A DNA stretch of 64,000 nucleotides from Allobosea sp. (GCF_017308015.1 NZ_JAFKFW010000020.1:37699-101698); one strand, 5' to 3'; positions 16,332 to 25,445 are shown, counted from the first letter of the stretch. Notes: generated from the sequence alone by a model not told the origin. Program-made: numbers and translations.

Positions 16332-17990
16332 ATGAGCTTGGCATCGCAAGCATCGGACTCGCGGGCAGCGCCCCGACCGATGACCAAGGAGGAAAGGAAG
16401 GTCATCATCGCCTCGTCGGCCGGCACGGTCTTCGAGTGGTATGATTTCTATCTGGCGGGTTCGCTCGCCGCCAACATCGCCCAGACCTTCGTGCCCGGCG
16501 ACAACGACACGGCGAAGTTCATCTTCGTGCTGTTCGGCTTCGCCGCGGGCTTCGCGGTCCGCCCCTTCGGCGCCCTGTTCTTCGGCCGCCTCGGCGACAT
16601 GATCGGCCGCAAATACACCTTCCTCGTCACCATGACCGTGATGGGCATCTCGACCTTCGTCGTCGGCCTGCTTCCCAGCTTCCAGACCATCGGCTATCTC
16701 GCGCCGGCAGCCTTCATCATCTGCCGCCTGCTGCAGGGCCTAGCACTTGGCGGCGAATATGGCGGCGCCGCGACCTATGTCGCCGAGCACGCCCCCATGG
16801 GCCGGCGCGGCTTCTACACCTCGTGGATCCAGACCACAGCGACGGTCGGTCTCTTTCTGTCGCTGATCGTGATTCTCGGCCTGCGCCTCAGCATGACGCC
16901 GGAAGCCTTCGCAGCCTGGGGCTGGCGCGTTCCGTTCCTGCTCTCGATCATCCTGCTCGGCTTCTCGATCTGGATCCGCCTCCAGCTCGCTGAATCGCCG
17001 GCCTTCGTGAAGATGAAGGAAGAGGGCACCCATTCGAAGGCTCCGCTCTCGGAAGCCTTCGGCAACTGGCAGAACGCCAAGATCGGCCTCATCGCCCTCT
17101 TCGGCGGCACCGCCGGCCAGGCGGTGGTCTGGTACACTGGTCAGTTTTATGCGCTGTTCTTCCTGACCCAGACCATGAAGATCGACGGCACCACCGCCAA
17201 CCTGCTGATCGCGCTTTCGCTGCTCGCCGGCACGCCGTTCTTCATCTTCTTCGGCTGGTTCTCGGACAAGATCGGTCGCAAGCCGATCCTGCTGGCGGGC
17301 TGCCTGATCGCGGCCCTGACCTACTTCCCGCTCTTCACGATGCTGGCGAAGACGACCAACCCGAAGCTCATCACCGCGACGGACACCGTCAAGCTGGTGC
17401 TCACCTCCGATCCGGCCCAGTGTGGCACGCTCTTCGACCCCGTCGGCGTGCGGACCTTCACCAAGCCCTGCGACGTCGTCCGCCGCACGCTTGCAACCAA
17501 CTCGATCCACTACGATCTGGTCCCCGGTCCGGCCGGCTCGCCGCTCAAGGCTTCGATCAACGGTGCCGACGCCCCGGCGACGGCCGCCGAGCTCGTCGCC
17601 GCCGCCCAGGCCGCCGGCTATCCCAAGGCCGGCGACCCAACCATCCTGAAGACGCCGTCGATCGGCCAGGTTCTGACCGACAGCCGCGCTCTCCAGGCCA
17701 CGGGCATCCTGTTCATCCTCGTGGTGTTCGTGACAATGGTCTACGGCCCGATCGCCGCCCTGCTGGTCGAGCTTTTCCCGACCCGCATCCGCTACTCCGG
17801 CATGTCGCTGCCCTATCACATCGGCAACGGCTGGTTCGGCGGCTTCCTGCCTCCCACCGCCTTCGCTATCGTGGCGGCCAGCGGCAACATCTTCTCCGGC
17901 CTCTGGTACCCGATCATCGTGGCGCTCGGCACCTTCGTGATCGGCTTGCTCTTCCTGCCGGAAACGAAGAATCGCGACATCCTGAAGTGA
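16332..17990 (+). CDS. MFS transporter, metabolite:H+ symporter (MHS) type with large loop insertion
   Basis: A 552-residue inner-membrane transporter. MHS family marks are present: SSAGTVFEWYDFYLAG in helix 1, GRLGDMIGRKYTF after helix 2, LLQGLALGGEYGGAATYVAEH in helix 4, and LVELFPTRIRYSGMSLPYHIGNG in helix 10-11. Usual members have about 430-450 residues. Here roughly 110 extra residues (about 345-450) lie between helices 9 and 10, on the predicted periplasmic side, with cysteines 364 and 380. Substrates of the family are mono- and dicarboxylates or osmolytes; this one is unknown. The gene is preceded by a 277-bp gap and followed by a strong terminator. Confidence 0.92.
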   Translation: MSLASQASDSRAAPRPMTKEERKVIIASSAGTVFEWYDFYLAGSLAANIAQTFVPGDNDTAKFIFVLFGFAAGFAVRPFGALFFGRLGDMIGRKYTFLVTMTVMGISTFVVGLLPSFQTIGYLAPAAFIICRLLQGLALGGEYGGAATYVAEHAPMGRRGFYTSWIQTTATVGLFLSLIVILGLRLSMTPEAFAAWGWRVPFLLSIILLGFSIWIRLQLAESPAFVKMKEEGTHSKAPLSEAFGNWQNAKIGLIALFGGTAGQAVVWYTGQFYALFFLTQTMKIDGTTANLLIALSLLAGTPFFIFFGWFSDKIGRKPILLAGCLIAALTYFPLFTMLAKTTNPKLITATDTVKLVLTSDPAQCGTLFDPVGVRTFTKPCDVVRRTLATNSIHYDLVPGPAGSPLKASINGADAPATAAELVAAAQAAGYPKAGDPTILKTPSIGQVLTDSRALQATGILFILVVFVTMVYGPIAALLVELFPTRIRYSGMSLPYHIGNGWFGGFLPPTAFAIVAASGNIFSGLWYPIIVALGTFVIGLLFLPETKNRDILK

Positions 17991-18011
17991 TCGTTGCCTG
18001 AGACGACACCG

Positions 18012-18038
18012 GCCCCGCCTTCCAAGGCGGGGCTTTTT
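18012..18038 (+). terminator. rho-independent terminator after the MFS gene
   Basis: GCCCCGCCTT and AAGGCGGGGC form a perfect stem followed by TTTTT, 22 bp after the stop codon. Confidence 0.9.
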
Positions 18039-18157
18039 CATGGGCGCAGATGCGCAGACTTGCCCTCGCGCCACGCGGCTGGTAACCGCTGCTTCGGTCG
18101 ATCTCGGATACTGGTTTTCGAGATGGCCATTCCGGTCGCAAGGCCGGATTTGACGGC

Positions 18158-18232
18158 GCCGGCGTAGCACAGCGGTAGTGCAGCGGTTTTGTAAACCGAA
18201 GGTCGGGAGTTCGATCCTCTCCGCCGGCACCA
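18158..18232 (+). tRNA. tRNA-Thr (TGT)
   Basis: GCCGGCG pairs with CGCCGGC at the 3' end, followed by ACCA. The anticodon loop TTTGTAA carries TGT. The T-arm shows GTTCGATCC. Length 75 nt. One mismatch (G-A) at the top of the anticodon stem is usual for alphaproteobacterial tRNA-Thr(TGT). Confidence 0.95.
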
Positions 18233-18303
18233 GATCTCTCGGGAGCCCGCACCGGGCGGACGGCTCCCTCCCCGATTTCGCTCAACGCCTCGCGATCGCC
18301 TGG

Positions 18304-18789
18304 TTATGGCGCCGGCTTCGCCGACGGCATCGAGATCACCTTGCCGTCCGGCATGATGATGTCGCCGGGCTGCTGGCCGGGGGCGCACTCGCCGAGGCGC
18401 GTTGCCTCGACGACGAGCTTGCGCTCCACCGGGCCGGACTGGCCGGGCATGCCGCTGATCTTCGTCGTGCCTTCGGTCCGGACCCATGTCTGGAAATCGC
18501 CGGTGATGGCGCTGTTGCCGGAAGCCTTGATCTGACCGACCGTGCATTCCGTCTCTACGGCGTATCCGGTAGCGGTCTTGGTCACCAGCATCTTCGAGCA
18601 GGCGCCGGCAGCCAGACCACCGACAGCCGACTGGTCGGTTTCCGGCCCGACGCATTGCCTGGCCGTGGTCCCGCCCTCGTTACTGGTCGATTTCGTTTCC
18701 CACAGCCCGGGCCTGCGCTGAGGCACCTGCTCCGCTGTGGCAGGCAGCGCGGCCAGGACCCCGAGGGCGGTGATCAACGCAAGTTTCAT
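18304..18789 (-). CDS. DUF3617 family exported protein
   Basis: A 161-residue protein with a signal peptide (KLALITALGVLAALPATAEQ) and the DUF3617 mark RRPGLWETKS near the mature N-terminus. Cysteines occur at RQCVG, GACSK, TECTV and GECAP, suggesting two disulfides in the periplasm. The family has no known activity. ATG at 18789 is the start directly before the signal peptide; the longer open frame adds 17 unlikely residues. Confidence 0.85.
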   Translation of the reverse strand: MKLALITALGVLAALPATAEQVPQRRPGLWETKSTSNEGGTTARQCVGPETDQSAVGGLAAGACSKMLVTKTATGYAVETECTVGQIKASGNSAITGDFQTWVRTEGTTKISGMPGQSGPVERKLVVEATRLGECAPGQQPGDIIMPDGKVISMPSAKPAP

Positions 18790-18918
18790 GGGCACGGCCT
18801 TCCCGGGTGAATCGGCGAGCCGAGACAAGACCGGTGCCAAGGCCAGATTGAGGCCGCATCATGCGCAGCAAGCGGCGAACAGCCGTCGGGAAATCCGCTT
18901 GACAGATCCCCCATACGC

Positions 18919-18943
18919 GGAACGTTTGGCGAGCCAGGCGGTT
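18919..18943 (+). promoter_or_regulatory. possible ECF-sigma (EcfG-like) promoter
   Basis: GGAAC at 18919-18923 and GGTT at 18940-18943 are separated by 16 bases. This is one mismatch from the GGAAC-N16/17-CGTT pattern of the alphaproteobacterial general stress sigma factor. The site is about 30 bp upstream of the small exported-protein gene. Weak evidence. Confidence 0.3.
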
Positions 18944-18973
18944 ACCTGTCTCGCCAAGCTCCGGGAGGCTTCC

Positions 18974-19264
18974 ATGAAAGCCATTGTCCTTACGCTCGCC
19001 CTTCTGCTTCCTGCCGGAATCGCGGCAGCGCAGTCACGTCCTTCGACCGTTTCGCGCCCATGCGCAGCGAGCCAGCGCGATGTCCAGGTCCATGGAGCGA
19101 TCGTTCTCGGAACCGGCGGCTACACCTATGATCGCTTCGTGCGCGATCGCAGCTTCTGCCTGGTGAATGAAGGCACCGACCCGGCCTTCGTGCCGAGCGC
19201 CGATACCCAGGCCTGTTTCGTCGGCTACCGCTGCAAGGACATGATGCGCTGGTTCGACGACTGA
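18974..19264 (+). CDS. small exported protein of unknown function
   Basis: A 96-residue protein with a clear signal peptide (KAIVLTLALLLPAGIAAAQ) and four cysteines in the mature part (SRPCAAS, SFCLVN, QACFVGYRC), probably paired in the periplasm. GGGAGG precedes the ATG. The frame upstream is open but carries no protein-like sequence. No family recognised. Confidence 0.72.
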   Translation: MKAIVLTLALLLPAGIAAAQSRPSTVSRPCAASQRDVQVHGAIVLGTGGYTYDRFVRDRSFCLVNEGTDPAFVPSADTQACFVGYRCKDMMRWFDD

Positions 19265-19344
19265 GGTCGTCGCCGGGCGGAACCTCGCGCCCCGGACCAC
19301 GTTTCCTCGTGGGGCGAAACCCCGGTCTACCCAGGGAGGTTCGC

Positions 19345-19848
19345 ATGCGTCGCCTTCTTCTCGTCACCGCTTCCGTAGCGCCGCTGCTTCTGGCCACCGG
19401 CCTCGCGGCTTCGGCCCAGCCGCATTTCGGTGGCGCCGGCTTCCGCCATGGCGGTTTCCACGCCCGCGGCATCGGCATGAGGCCGCACGGGATGCGGCCG
19501 GCATTCCCGGCCTATCGCCAGAATCTCCGCACCGGCTGGCATGGCGGCGGCTGGGGCTGGCGCCGCGCCGGCCATTATCCCTATCGCGGATATCGCGGCA
19601 GCTATCCCTATTGGGGCTCGGGCCTGGCCGCCGCGGCGACGCTCGGCGCGATCGCGACCTATCCGGCCTACCCCGTCTATCCCACCTACCCGGTCTATCC
19701 AGCCTATGAGGTGGTGCCGGCGGCCGAGGGCGGGCAATGCAGCACACCGGTCAAGATCTGCACGCTCTATGAGCCGGCACCGCTGGGGATCGGATGCTCT
19801 TGCCGCGTGCCCGGGGGCCGTGCCCGCGGCACGGTCGTCGGTCCTTGA
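19345..19848 (+). CDS. exported Gly/His/Tyr-rich protein
   Basis: A 167-residue protein with a signal peptide (LLLVTASVAPLLLATGLAASAQ). Residues 27-65 are Gly/His/Arg-rich (FGGAGFRHGGFHARGIG), residues 65-90 are Gly/Trp/Tyr-rich, and 105-125 repeat the unit YPxYPxYP. The C-terminus has four cysteines (GQCSTPVKICTLY and IGCSCRVPGG). This composition is seen in small envelope proteins of Hyphomicrobiales whose role is unknown. AGGGAGG precedes the ATG at 19345. Confidence 0.75.
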   Translation: MRRLLLVTASVAPLLLATGLAASAQPHFGGAGFRHGGFHARGIGMRPHGMRPAFPAYRQNLRTGWHGGGWGWRRAGHYPYRGYRGSYPYWGSGLAAAATLGAIATYPAYPVYPTYPVYPAYEVVPAAEGGQCSTPVKICTLYEPAPLGIGCSCRVPGGRARGTVVGP

Positions 19849-19971
19849 GGCACGCCGCGCCGGTCTCTTGAATTTGCATGGCTGGCCGTCGAGCGCGATC
19901 ATGGCTAGAAGTCGCGGCTTGCAATGCCGGCAAGCCGCGCGCTCACCTCTTCGCTCTTCATACGGACCGGA

Positions 19972-20397
19972 ATGGACGACCGGATTCACCTTCTGACGCT
20001 CGCGGCCAGGTGCGAGGCTTCCAGAAAGCCGGATCGCGAGCTCGACGCCGATATCTACGAGGCGCTCGGCTTCGTCGTGCGGCGCAAGCCGACACGGCTG
20101 GTCAACCGGCGCACGCCCGCTGGCGGCATCTATCAGCACGGTTCCTTCTGGAAGACGCTCGGCGCCGTCAGCGCGGATATCGACATCGCCGTCTCGCTGT
20201 TGCGGCAGAAGGCGCCGGGCTGGAGCTGGAGCCTGCAATGCCTCGCGAACGAGGACAGCCTGGCCTTCCAGGCCCTCGTCGCCGACTGCTCCGGCCAGGG
20301 CGTCATGGGCTCGCTCGCGCTCTGCGCCGCGATGCTGCGCGCGCTGGCGCGACGCGAGCCGGCCGCCGCCCCGGATTCCGGCCTCACGGAAACTTGA
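19972..20397 (+). CDS. hypothetical protein, phage-associated small family
   Basis: A 141-residue cytosolic protein. The N-terminal segment LTLAARCEASRKPDRELDAD followed by IYEALG resembles a family of short proteins (often read LIERLEAATGPDRELD) found in phages and in alphaproteobacterial chromosomes. Trp and Tyr residues in the centre (GSFWKTL, GWSWSLQ) are also typical. The start is uncertain: ATG 19972 fits the family N-terminus, while ATG 19924 adds 16 residues. No function is known. Confidence 0.6.
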   Translation: MDDRIHLLTLAARCEASRKPDRELDADIYEALGFVVRRKPTRLVNRRTPAGGIYQHGSFWKTLGAVSADIDIAVSLLRQKAPGWSWSLQCLANEDSLAFQALVADCSGQGVMGSLALCAAMLRALARREPAAAPDSGLTET

Positions 20398-20472
20398 CCT
20401 TCCGGCAAATCCGTGCGGTTGAACGCAAGGCGACCGCCGCTAGTCTGCACTCTCCCGAGGGGAGAACAGACC

Positions 20473-21456
20473 ATGCAGGACACAGAATTCTCTCGCCGCG
20501 CCGCCCTTGTCGGCGCCGGTGCTTTCGTTGCCGCTGCGACACTCGACCTGCCCGGCATCCGCCCGGCCCAGGCACAAGGAGTTCCCGTGAACCAGGCTCC
20601 CGGATTCTACCGGTACAAGATCGGCGACATCACCCTCACCGCGATCAATGACGGCTTCGGCAAGCGGCCGCTCGAAGGCTTCGTCCGCAATGCCGAGCTC
20701 GCCGACGTGAAGAAGGCGATGGAGCAGGCCTTCCTGCCGCAGGATGCGCTCAACATCACCTTCACCACGCTCGCGATCCAGCATGCCGGCAAGCTGACCC
20801 TGATCGATACCGGCAACGGCGATTCGGGCGCGCCGACCTCCGGCACCTGGATGGCGAATTTCAAGGCCGCCGGCCTCGAGCCGAAGGACGTCTCCAGCGT
20901 CGTGTTCAGCCATTTTCACGGCGATCACATCAACGGCTTCCGGCTGAAGGACGGCACGGCCGTGTTCCCCAATGCCGAGGTCATGGTGCCGGCGGCCGAA
21001 TGGGCCTTCTGGATGGACGACGCGAAGATGAACGCCGCGCCCGAGGCCATGAAGGGAGCCTTCGCCGGCGTGCGCCGCGTCTTCGGCCCCGTCGCCAAGG
21101 ACGTGAAGCAGTTCGAGCCGGGCAAGGAGCTCCTGCCCGGCCTGACCCCTATCGCGGCCCCGGGCCATACGCCCGGCCACACGGTCTTCGCGCTCAGTTC
21201 CGGCAACGGCAAGCTGATGATCATGTCCGACACGACCAACCACCCCGCCCTCTTCGTGCGCAATCCCGACTGGTCGGCGGTGTTCGACATGGACGGCCAG
21301 CAGGCGGCGGCAACACGGCGCAAGCTCCTCGACATGGTCTCGGCCGAGCGCATGCAGGTTGCCTTCTATCACGCTCCCTTCCCGGCGACCGGCCACATCG
21401 CCAAGGACGGCAACGGTTTCGAGATGGTGCCGGTACAGTGGAGCGCGGCCCTCTAG
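20473..21456 (+). CDS. MBL-fold metallo-hydrolase, exported
   Basis: A 327-residue protein with an N-terminal export signal (FSRRAALVGAGAFVAAATLD, twin-Arg-like). The beta-lactamase fold shows the zinc motif SHFHGDHING and a second His site in APGHTPGHTVFAL. DTTNHPAL supplies a bridging Asp, with a late His in AFYHAPFPATGH. It resembles the AttM/quorum-quenching and alkylsulfatase-like branches; substrate unknown. The ATG at 20473 follows GGGGAGAACAG. A terminator follows. Confidence 0.9.
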   Translation: MQDTEFSRRAALVGAGAFVAAATLDLPGIRPAQAQGVPVNQAPGFYRYKIGDITLTAINDGFGKRPLEGFVRNAELADVKKAMEQAFLPQDALNITFTTLAIQHAGKLTLIDTGNGDSGAPTSGTWMANFKAAGLEPKDVSSVVFSHFHGDHINGFRLKDGTAVFPNAEVMVPAAEWAFWMDDAKMNAAPEAMKGAFAGVRRVFGPVAKDVKQFEPGKELLPGLTPIAAPGHTPGHTVFALSSGNGKLMIMSDTTNHPALFVRNPDWSAVFDMDGQQAAATRRKLLDMVSAERMQVAFYHAPFPATGHIAKDGNGFEMVPVQWSAAL

Positions 21457-21482
21457 CGCCGCTCTCTCGTCGGCTCGTATCG

Positions 21483-21507
21483 AGGCCGGGCGAAAGCCCG
21501 GCCTTTT
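21483..21507 (+). terminator. rho-independent terminator after the MBL gene
   Basis: GGCCGGGC, a GAAA tetraloop and GCCCGGCC are followed by TTTT, 27 bp after the stop. Confidence 0.85.
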
Positions 21508-21608
21508 CCGTCGAGCGGGCTTTGGTCGCAGCCGCAGGCTCGCCGCACGCCGTTCGATCGTGTTAAGCCTGCCCCTGATGCCGCAAGGCCTGCCGCTCAG
21601 GACACGCT

Positions 21609-22382
21609 ATGACCGAACGATTCGGCGCGATCTCCTTCGTCGCCAGCGAAACCCCTGAAGCGCAGGCGGCGCTCGACAAGCTGGTCGAGCGCTATGGCAA
21701 TGCCGATCCGGCCAAGGCCGATGTCGTGGTCGCGCTCGGCGGCGACGGCCTGATGCTGCAGACCCTCCATCGCTTCCTTGGAACGGGCAAGCCGATCTAC
21801 GGCATGAATCGCGGCTCGGTCGGCTTCCTGATGAACGAGTTCAAGGAGCGCGGCCTGACCAGGCGGCTAGACGCCGCCCAGCGCAGCATTGTGCACCCGC
21901 TCTCGATGCAGGCGACCGACCGCAACGGCGCCATCGTGCAGGCCAAGGCGATCAACGAAGTCTCGCTGCTGCGCCGCTCCTATCAGGCGGCAAAGCTGCG
22001 CATCTCGGTCGACGGCCAGGTGCGTCTGTCCGAGTTGATCGCAGACGGCCTCCTGCTGGCGACGCCCGCGGGTTCGACCGCCTATAATCTTTCTGCCAAT
22101 GGACCGATCCTGCCGCTCGACGCACCGCTGCTGGCGCTGACGCCGATCTCGGCTTTCCGGCCCCGCCGCTGGCGCGGCGCCCTGCTACCGGAGCATGCCA
22201 AGGTCTTCATCGAAGTGCTGGAGGCCGAGAAGCGCCCCGTCAGCGCCGTCGCCGACCATACGCAGATCGACGAGGTCAGCACCGTCTCGATCGAGATCGA
22301 CCGCAGCGTCGATCTCGTCATGTTGCACGATCCCGGCCACAGCCTGGACGAGCGCATCCTGCGCGAACAGTTCGGGTACTGA
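21609..22382 (+). CDS. nadK: NAD kinase
   Basis: A 257-residue cytosolic enzyme phosphorylating NAD to NADP. The GGDG motif ([11 protein letters not shown]) near residue 44, [20 protein letters not shown] and [16 protein letters not shown] are all family signatures. The length is typical of alphaproteobacterial NAD kinases, which have a short N-terminus. ATG at 21609 starts the family-like sequence directly. Confidence 0.95.
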   Translation: MTERFGAISFVASETPEAQAALDKLVERYGNADPAKADVVVALGGDGLMLQTLHRFLGTGKPIYGMNRGSVGFLMNEFKERGLTRRLDAAQRSIVHPLSMQATDRNGAIVQAKAINEVSLLRRSYQAAKLRISVDGQVRLSELIADGLLLATPAGSTAYNLSANGPILPLDAPLLALTPISAFRPRRWRGALLPEHAKVFIEVLEAEKRPVSAVADHTQIDEVSTVSIEIDRSVDLVMLHDPGHSLDERILREQFGY

Positions 22383-22420
22383 AGCGTTTTCAAGCGAAGT
22401 GGCGCCGGATCGCGTGAAGG
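22381..22420. repeat. dispersed repeat (type A)
   Basis: GCGTTTTCAAGCGAAGTGG followed by CGCCGGATCGCGTGAAGG starts within the nadK stop codon. It matches the copy at 27979-28024 closely, with the middle diverged. Confidence 0.65.
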
Positions 22421-22465
22421 ACCGAGGGTCCGCGTCAACGAACAGGCGATCAATTGGCAGCCGGA

Positions 22466-23680
22466 TCAGGCGGCGTCGCGCAGATCGCTTTCGGCGAGCT
22501 CGATCAGGAACGACGGGTCGGCCTCGACAAGCAGCGCCAGCGCCGCATCGTCCGCCAGCGAATCCGCCAGACTCCGGGCCTCCTCGCGCGCAGCTTCCGC
22601 ATCGAGGCGGCGCAACAGGGCCATCAGCGCCTCCGCTTCCGCGCCCCGCACCCCCTCGCAGGCGGTCAGGACCGCACGCAACAGACCGCGATCGATGCCC
22701 CGTCCGGTTCCACCGCAGTCGAAGCCGCGCGCATTCAGCGCCAGGATTGCAGCCGAGAAGGCAGGTTCCAGCGAAACCGGCAACCCGGCCTTGCGGCAGA
22801 GCGCCTTGATGCCTGCACCGCGCCGATCGCGCAGCAACGCCGCGACACGCTCCTCGGGCAAGCCGGACAGAGCGACGAAAGCCGCCTCGGCCAAAGCTGG
22901 CTCGCCGCTGAGCAGCGAACGCAGGATCAGCCCCGAGGTCAATCGCCCGGTGACCCTGAGCACCTCGACGATCGCCGGCGCGTCGCTGGCTTCGCCGCCG
23001 GCGGCAAGCGCGACCGCGACCCGCTCGGTCGATTCGCGGGCAAGCCGCGCGCTGCGCTCCGGCGTCAGCCAGCCGCAGCCCGTGACGAAATTCGCCAGAG
23101 TGTCTGAAACCTTGGCGGCAATGGTCTGTCTCAGGCCGCCCGGCAGATCGGCGCGTTCGAGCAAGGCCTCGCGCAGGGTGCCGCTATCGCCATGGCGCTC
23201 GATCATGCGCTCCAGCGAGAAATCGGGAATCTCGGCTGTTCGATTGCCGGCAAGCGTGACGAGGGCCTCCGCGCAGCCGACCTCGGCGAGCGCGGCGCAG
23301 ACGCCGACCGGCAGGCAACGGCGCATGGCGATCGCCTTCTGGGCGAGCGCATCCCCGATCGCGGCGGCATCGACCAGATCCGCCTCGGTCAACACCGGGG
23401 AGTGCGCGAGGACGAGGGCTGCGACATCGCTCTGCTCGGCGATCAGGCTGAGCGCGAGATTGCGCGGCGTGCGCATCGAGGGCGCCATCTCCTCGGCGAT
23501 AGCCCGGCGCACCAGTGGCGAGGGATCGTCGATCAGCGCCATCAGGGCCGTCTCGGCCTCGTGCCGGTCCTCGTCGGACATGCCGGAGCGCAGATAGGCT
23601 CCCGCCAGGCTGGCCGCGCCGCTCGCGCGTGCCTCCGCCGGTGCGGTCCGGGCCCAGAGCAGGAAGCGCCGAACGATCAT
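22466..23680 (-). CDS. DUF2336 family protein
   Basis: A 404-residue, almost entirely helical protein with HEAT-like repeats. Examples are MALIDDPSPLVRRAIAEEMA, NLALSLIAEQSDVAALVLAH and a later repeat around ETLANFV-type helices. This matches DUF2336, a family frequent in alphaproteobacteria and not biochemically defined. Its ATG overlaps the TGA of the transglycosylase gene (ATGA), so translation is coupled. HEAT repeats suggest protein-protein binding, possibly with the coupled enzyme; that is inference. Confidence 0.88.
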   Translation of the reverse strand: MIVRRFLLWARTAPAEARASGAASLAGAYLRSGMSDEDRHEAETALMALIDDPSPLVRRAIAEEMAPSMRTPRNLALSLIAEQSDVAALVLAHSPVLTEADLVDAAAIGDALAQKAIAMRRCLPVGVCAALAEVGCAEALVTLAGNRTAEIPDFSLERMIERHGDSGTLREALLERADLPGGLRQTIAAKVSDTLANFVTGCGWLTPERSARLARESTERVAVALAAGGEASDAPAIVEVLRVTGRLTSGLILRSLLSGEPALAEAAFVALSGLPEERVAALLRDRRGAGIKALCRKAGLPVSLEPAFSAAILALNARGFDCGGTGRGIDRGLLRAVLTACEGVRGAEAEALMALLRRLDAEAAREEARSLADSLADDAALALLVEADPSFLIELAESDLRDAA

Positions 23681-24753
23681 GCCCCGCTCCGCTGAATCAT
23701 GAAGGAAGACAGGTCGAGCGGTCCGCTGCGCCGCTTGGCCACGGGCTGCGAGGTCGCGACATCAGGCAGGGACAGATCGCTCGGCCGCGATGGCGGCAGT
23801 GGCGCATTGACCGCCTTGGCCGCGGCGCCGACAGACGCCGCGCCTGCGATCGGGTTCGCGTCCGACATGGTTGCTTCGCCTTGTCCGGAGCGTGGGAAAT
23901 AACGCTCCCCGCCTTCGAGGGAGGCCATGCGCGTGCCGTTGCGCGGCGGCGTCGTCCAGAGATTGGCGACGGCCTTCGAGACCGGATCGCGCGAGCCGCC
24001 GGTCGAGAACAGGCCGACGAGCCCCTTGGCACGCTCTGGCCGCAGCGCCGCCGCGATCTCCACGGCCGGAATATCGCCCTGTCCGGCTTGAGCGTTCGCC
24101 GTCACATTGGCCGCGACCTGCGTACTCGCATGACTAGCAGCCAGCACGCCGTAAACCTCCTGCACGCTGCGCGCGCGGCCGGCCTTGTCGTAGAAGATCG
24201 AGCGATTGGCGGCGGCGGCCTCAGGGAAATCCCGCGCCGCCACGCGGGCGGGGTCGCTCGCCGCGGCCCGGATCAGGTCGGACGCGCCGCGCGCACCTAG
24301 CACATGCGCCATATAGAGTTCACCGGCCTGCGGCTGGCGGCCGAGGGTCGAGGCAAGCTGGTCGCGGTTCTTCTGGGTGAGCGCACCGGCCATCACGGCC
24401 GCGACCTGCGGATCGTTGCGCAACTGCAGGATCCTGTCGCGCGCAGCCGGGTCCGAAACACTCAGGCGCCCGCCGCTCTCGGTGATCGCATCCGCATATT
24501 GCGAGAGGCCCTGCTTCGGACCCTCCTGCTTGACCATGGCGAGCCAGGTCTGCTCGATGAACTGGAAGAGGCCTGTGGCGCTCGATGTGCTCGCCTTGGC
24601 CGTCGGTTCCAGCGACGATTCGCGCTGCGCCGTCTTGAGCAGATAATCGAACCCCGCGCCCGTCCGCTCCGCACCCTGGCGAATGGCACTGACGACCGGG
24701 TTCGCTGGCTGCGTTTCGCGGCTCTGGCTTTGCGGCGTGGTGAAGAGGAACAT
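23677..24753 (-). CDS. lytic transglycosylase-like protein (SLT domain)
   Basis: A 358-residue protein. Residues about 30-200 carry an SLT-like domain: FDYLLKTAQRESSLEPTAKA with the catalytic Glu in RES, then SSATGLFQFIEQTWL and YMAHVLGARGASDLI. The rest is low-complexity and Pro/Ala-rich. The domain cleaves peptidoglycan glycan strands. No signal peptide is obvious, as in several flagellum-associated alphaproteobacterial homologues. ATG at 24753 is preferred because GAAGG lies five bases upstream; an ATG at 24813 has no such site. A TTAA-N7-CTTAC sequence upstream (near 24811-24826) loosely resembles a CtrA site. Confidence 0.82.
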   Translation of the reverse strand: MFLFTTPQSQSRETQPANPVVSAIRQGAERTGAGFDYLLKTAQRESSLEPTAKASTSSATGLFQFIEQTWLAMVKQEGPKQGLSQYADAITESGGRLSVSDPAARDRILQLRNDPQVAAVMAGALTQKNRDQLASTLGRQPQAGELYMAHVLGARGASDLIRAAASDPARVAARDFPEAAAANRSIFYDKAGRARSVQEVYGVLAASHASTQVAANVTANAQAGQGDIPAVEIAAALRPERAKGLVGLFSTGGSRDPVSKAVANLWTTPPRNGTRMASLEGGERYFPRSGQGEATMSDANPIAGAASVGAAAKAVNAPLPPSRPSDLSLPDVATSQPVAKRRSGPLDLSSFMIQRSGA

Positions 24754-24945
24754 CGAGACCTTCGGCGGCGGCCCGCGCGCATCGCGAGGACCCTGTCTCG
24801 AAATTGCCTCCATTATGGTAAGCGAACCGTTAAGATCGATCGTATGCCGCTGGGGCAGCGGCGCTTTCCGCTTCCCTCCCCGCAGAGGTCCCTCTACGAT
24901 TCTGGTTCCGGCTCAGCAGCCGGCGTGATGAGGACGGAGGCGTCG

Positions 24946-25443
24946 ATGGCGGAAGTGGTGCGTCACAAGCGTGGCGGAATCTATTTCGAGGATTTCCAGG
25001 TCGGCGCGGTCATCGAGCACGGCCTGACCCGCACCGTCACGCAGATGGACAACATGCTGTTCTCCAACATGACGCTCAATCCGCAACCCCTTCATATCGA
25101 TGCGCATTTCTGCGCGACCGAGACCGAGTGGGGCAAACCGCTGATGAACTCGCTGTTCACGCTCGGCCTGATGATCGGCATCTCCGTCAACGACACCACG
25201 GTCGGCACCACCATCGGCAATCTCGGCATGACCGACGTCCTCTTCCCCGCCCCGCTCTTCGAGGGCGACACGATCAACTGCACCACCGAGATCGCGGCCA
25301 AGCGCGAATCGCGCTCGCGGCCCGATGCCGGCATCGTCGAGTTCGTGCACAAGGCCTACAAGCAGGACGGCACGCTGGTCGCTCAGTGCCGCCGCCAGGC
25401 CTTCATGCGCAAGCGCCCGGTCCCCGAGACGGTCGCGGTCTGA
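24946..25443 (+). CDS. MaoC family dehydratase
   Basis: A 165-residue hot-dog-fold protein. The hydratase 2 motif is visible in LFSNMTLNPQPLHIDAHF (catalytic Asn/Asp and His), followed by LFTLGLMIGISVNDTT and LFEGDTINCTTEI. Members hydrate enoyl-CoA thioesters, mesaconyl-CoA among them. GGAGG lies five bases before the ATG at 24946. The next gene, a CitE-like lyase, starts two bases after this stop, so both probably act on the same CoA ester. Confidence 0.88.
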   Translation: MAEVVRHKRGGIYFEDFQVGAVIEHGLTRTVTQMDNMLFSNMTLNPQPLHIDAHFCATETEWGKPLMNSLFTLGLMIGISVNDTTVGTTIGNLGMTDVLFPAPLFEGDTINCTTEIAAKRESRSRPDAGIVEFVHKAYKQDGTLVAQCRRQAFMRKRPVPETVAV

Positions 25444-25445
25444 TC

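Noticed and set aside
16740-18230. A 496-codon open frame on the minus strand
   Set aside because: Antisense to the MFS transporter and overlapping tRNA-Thr; no protein family features.
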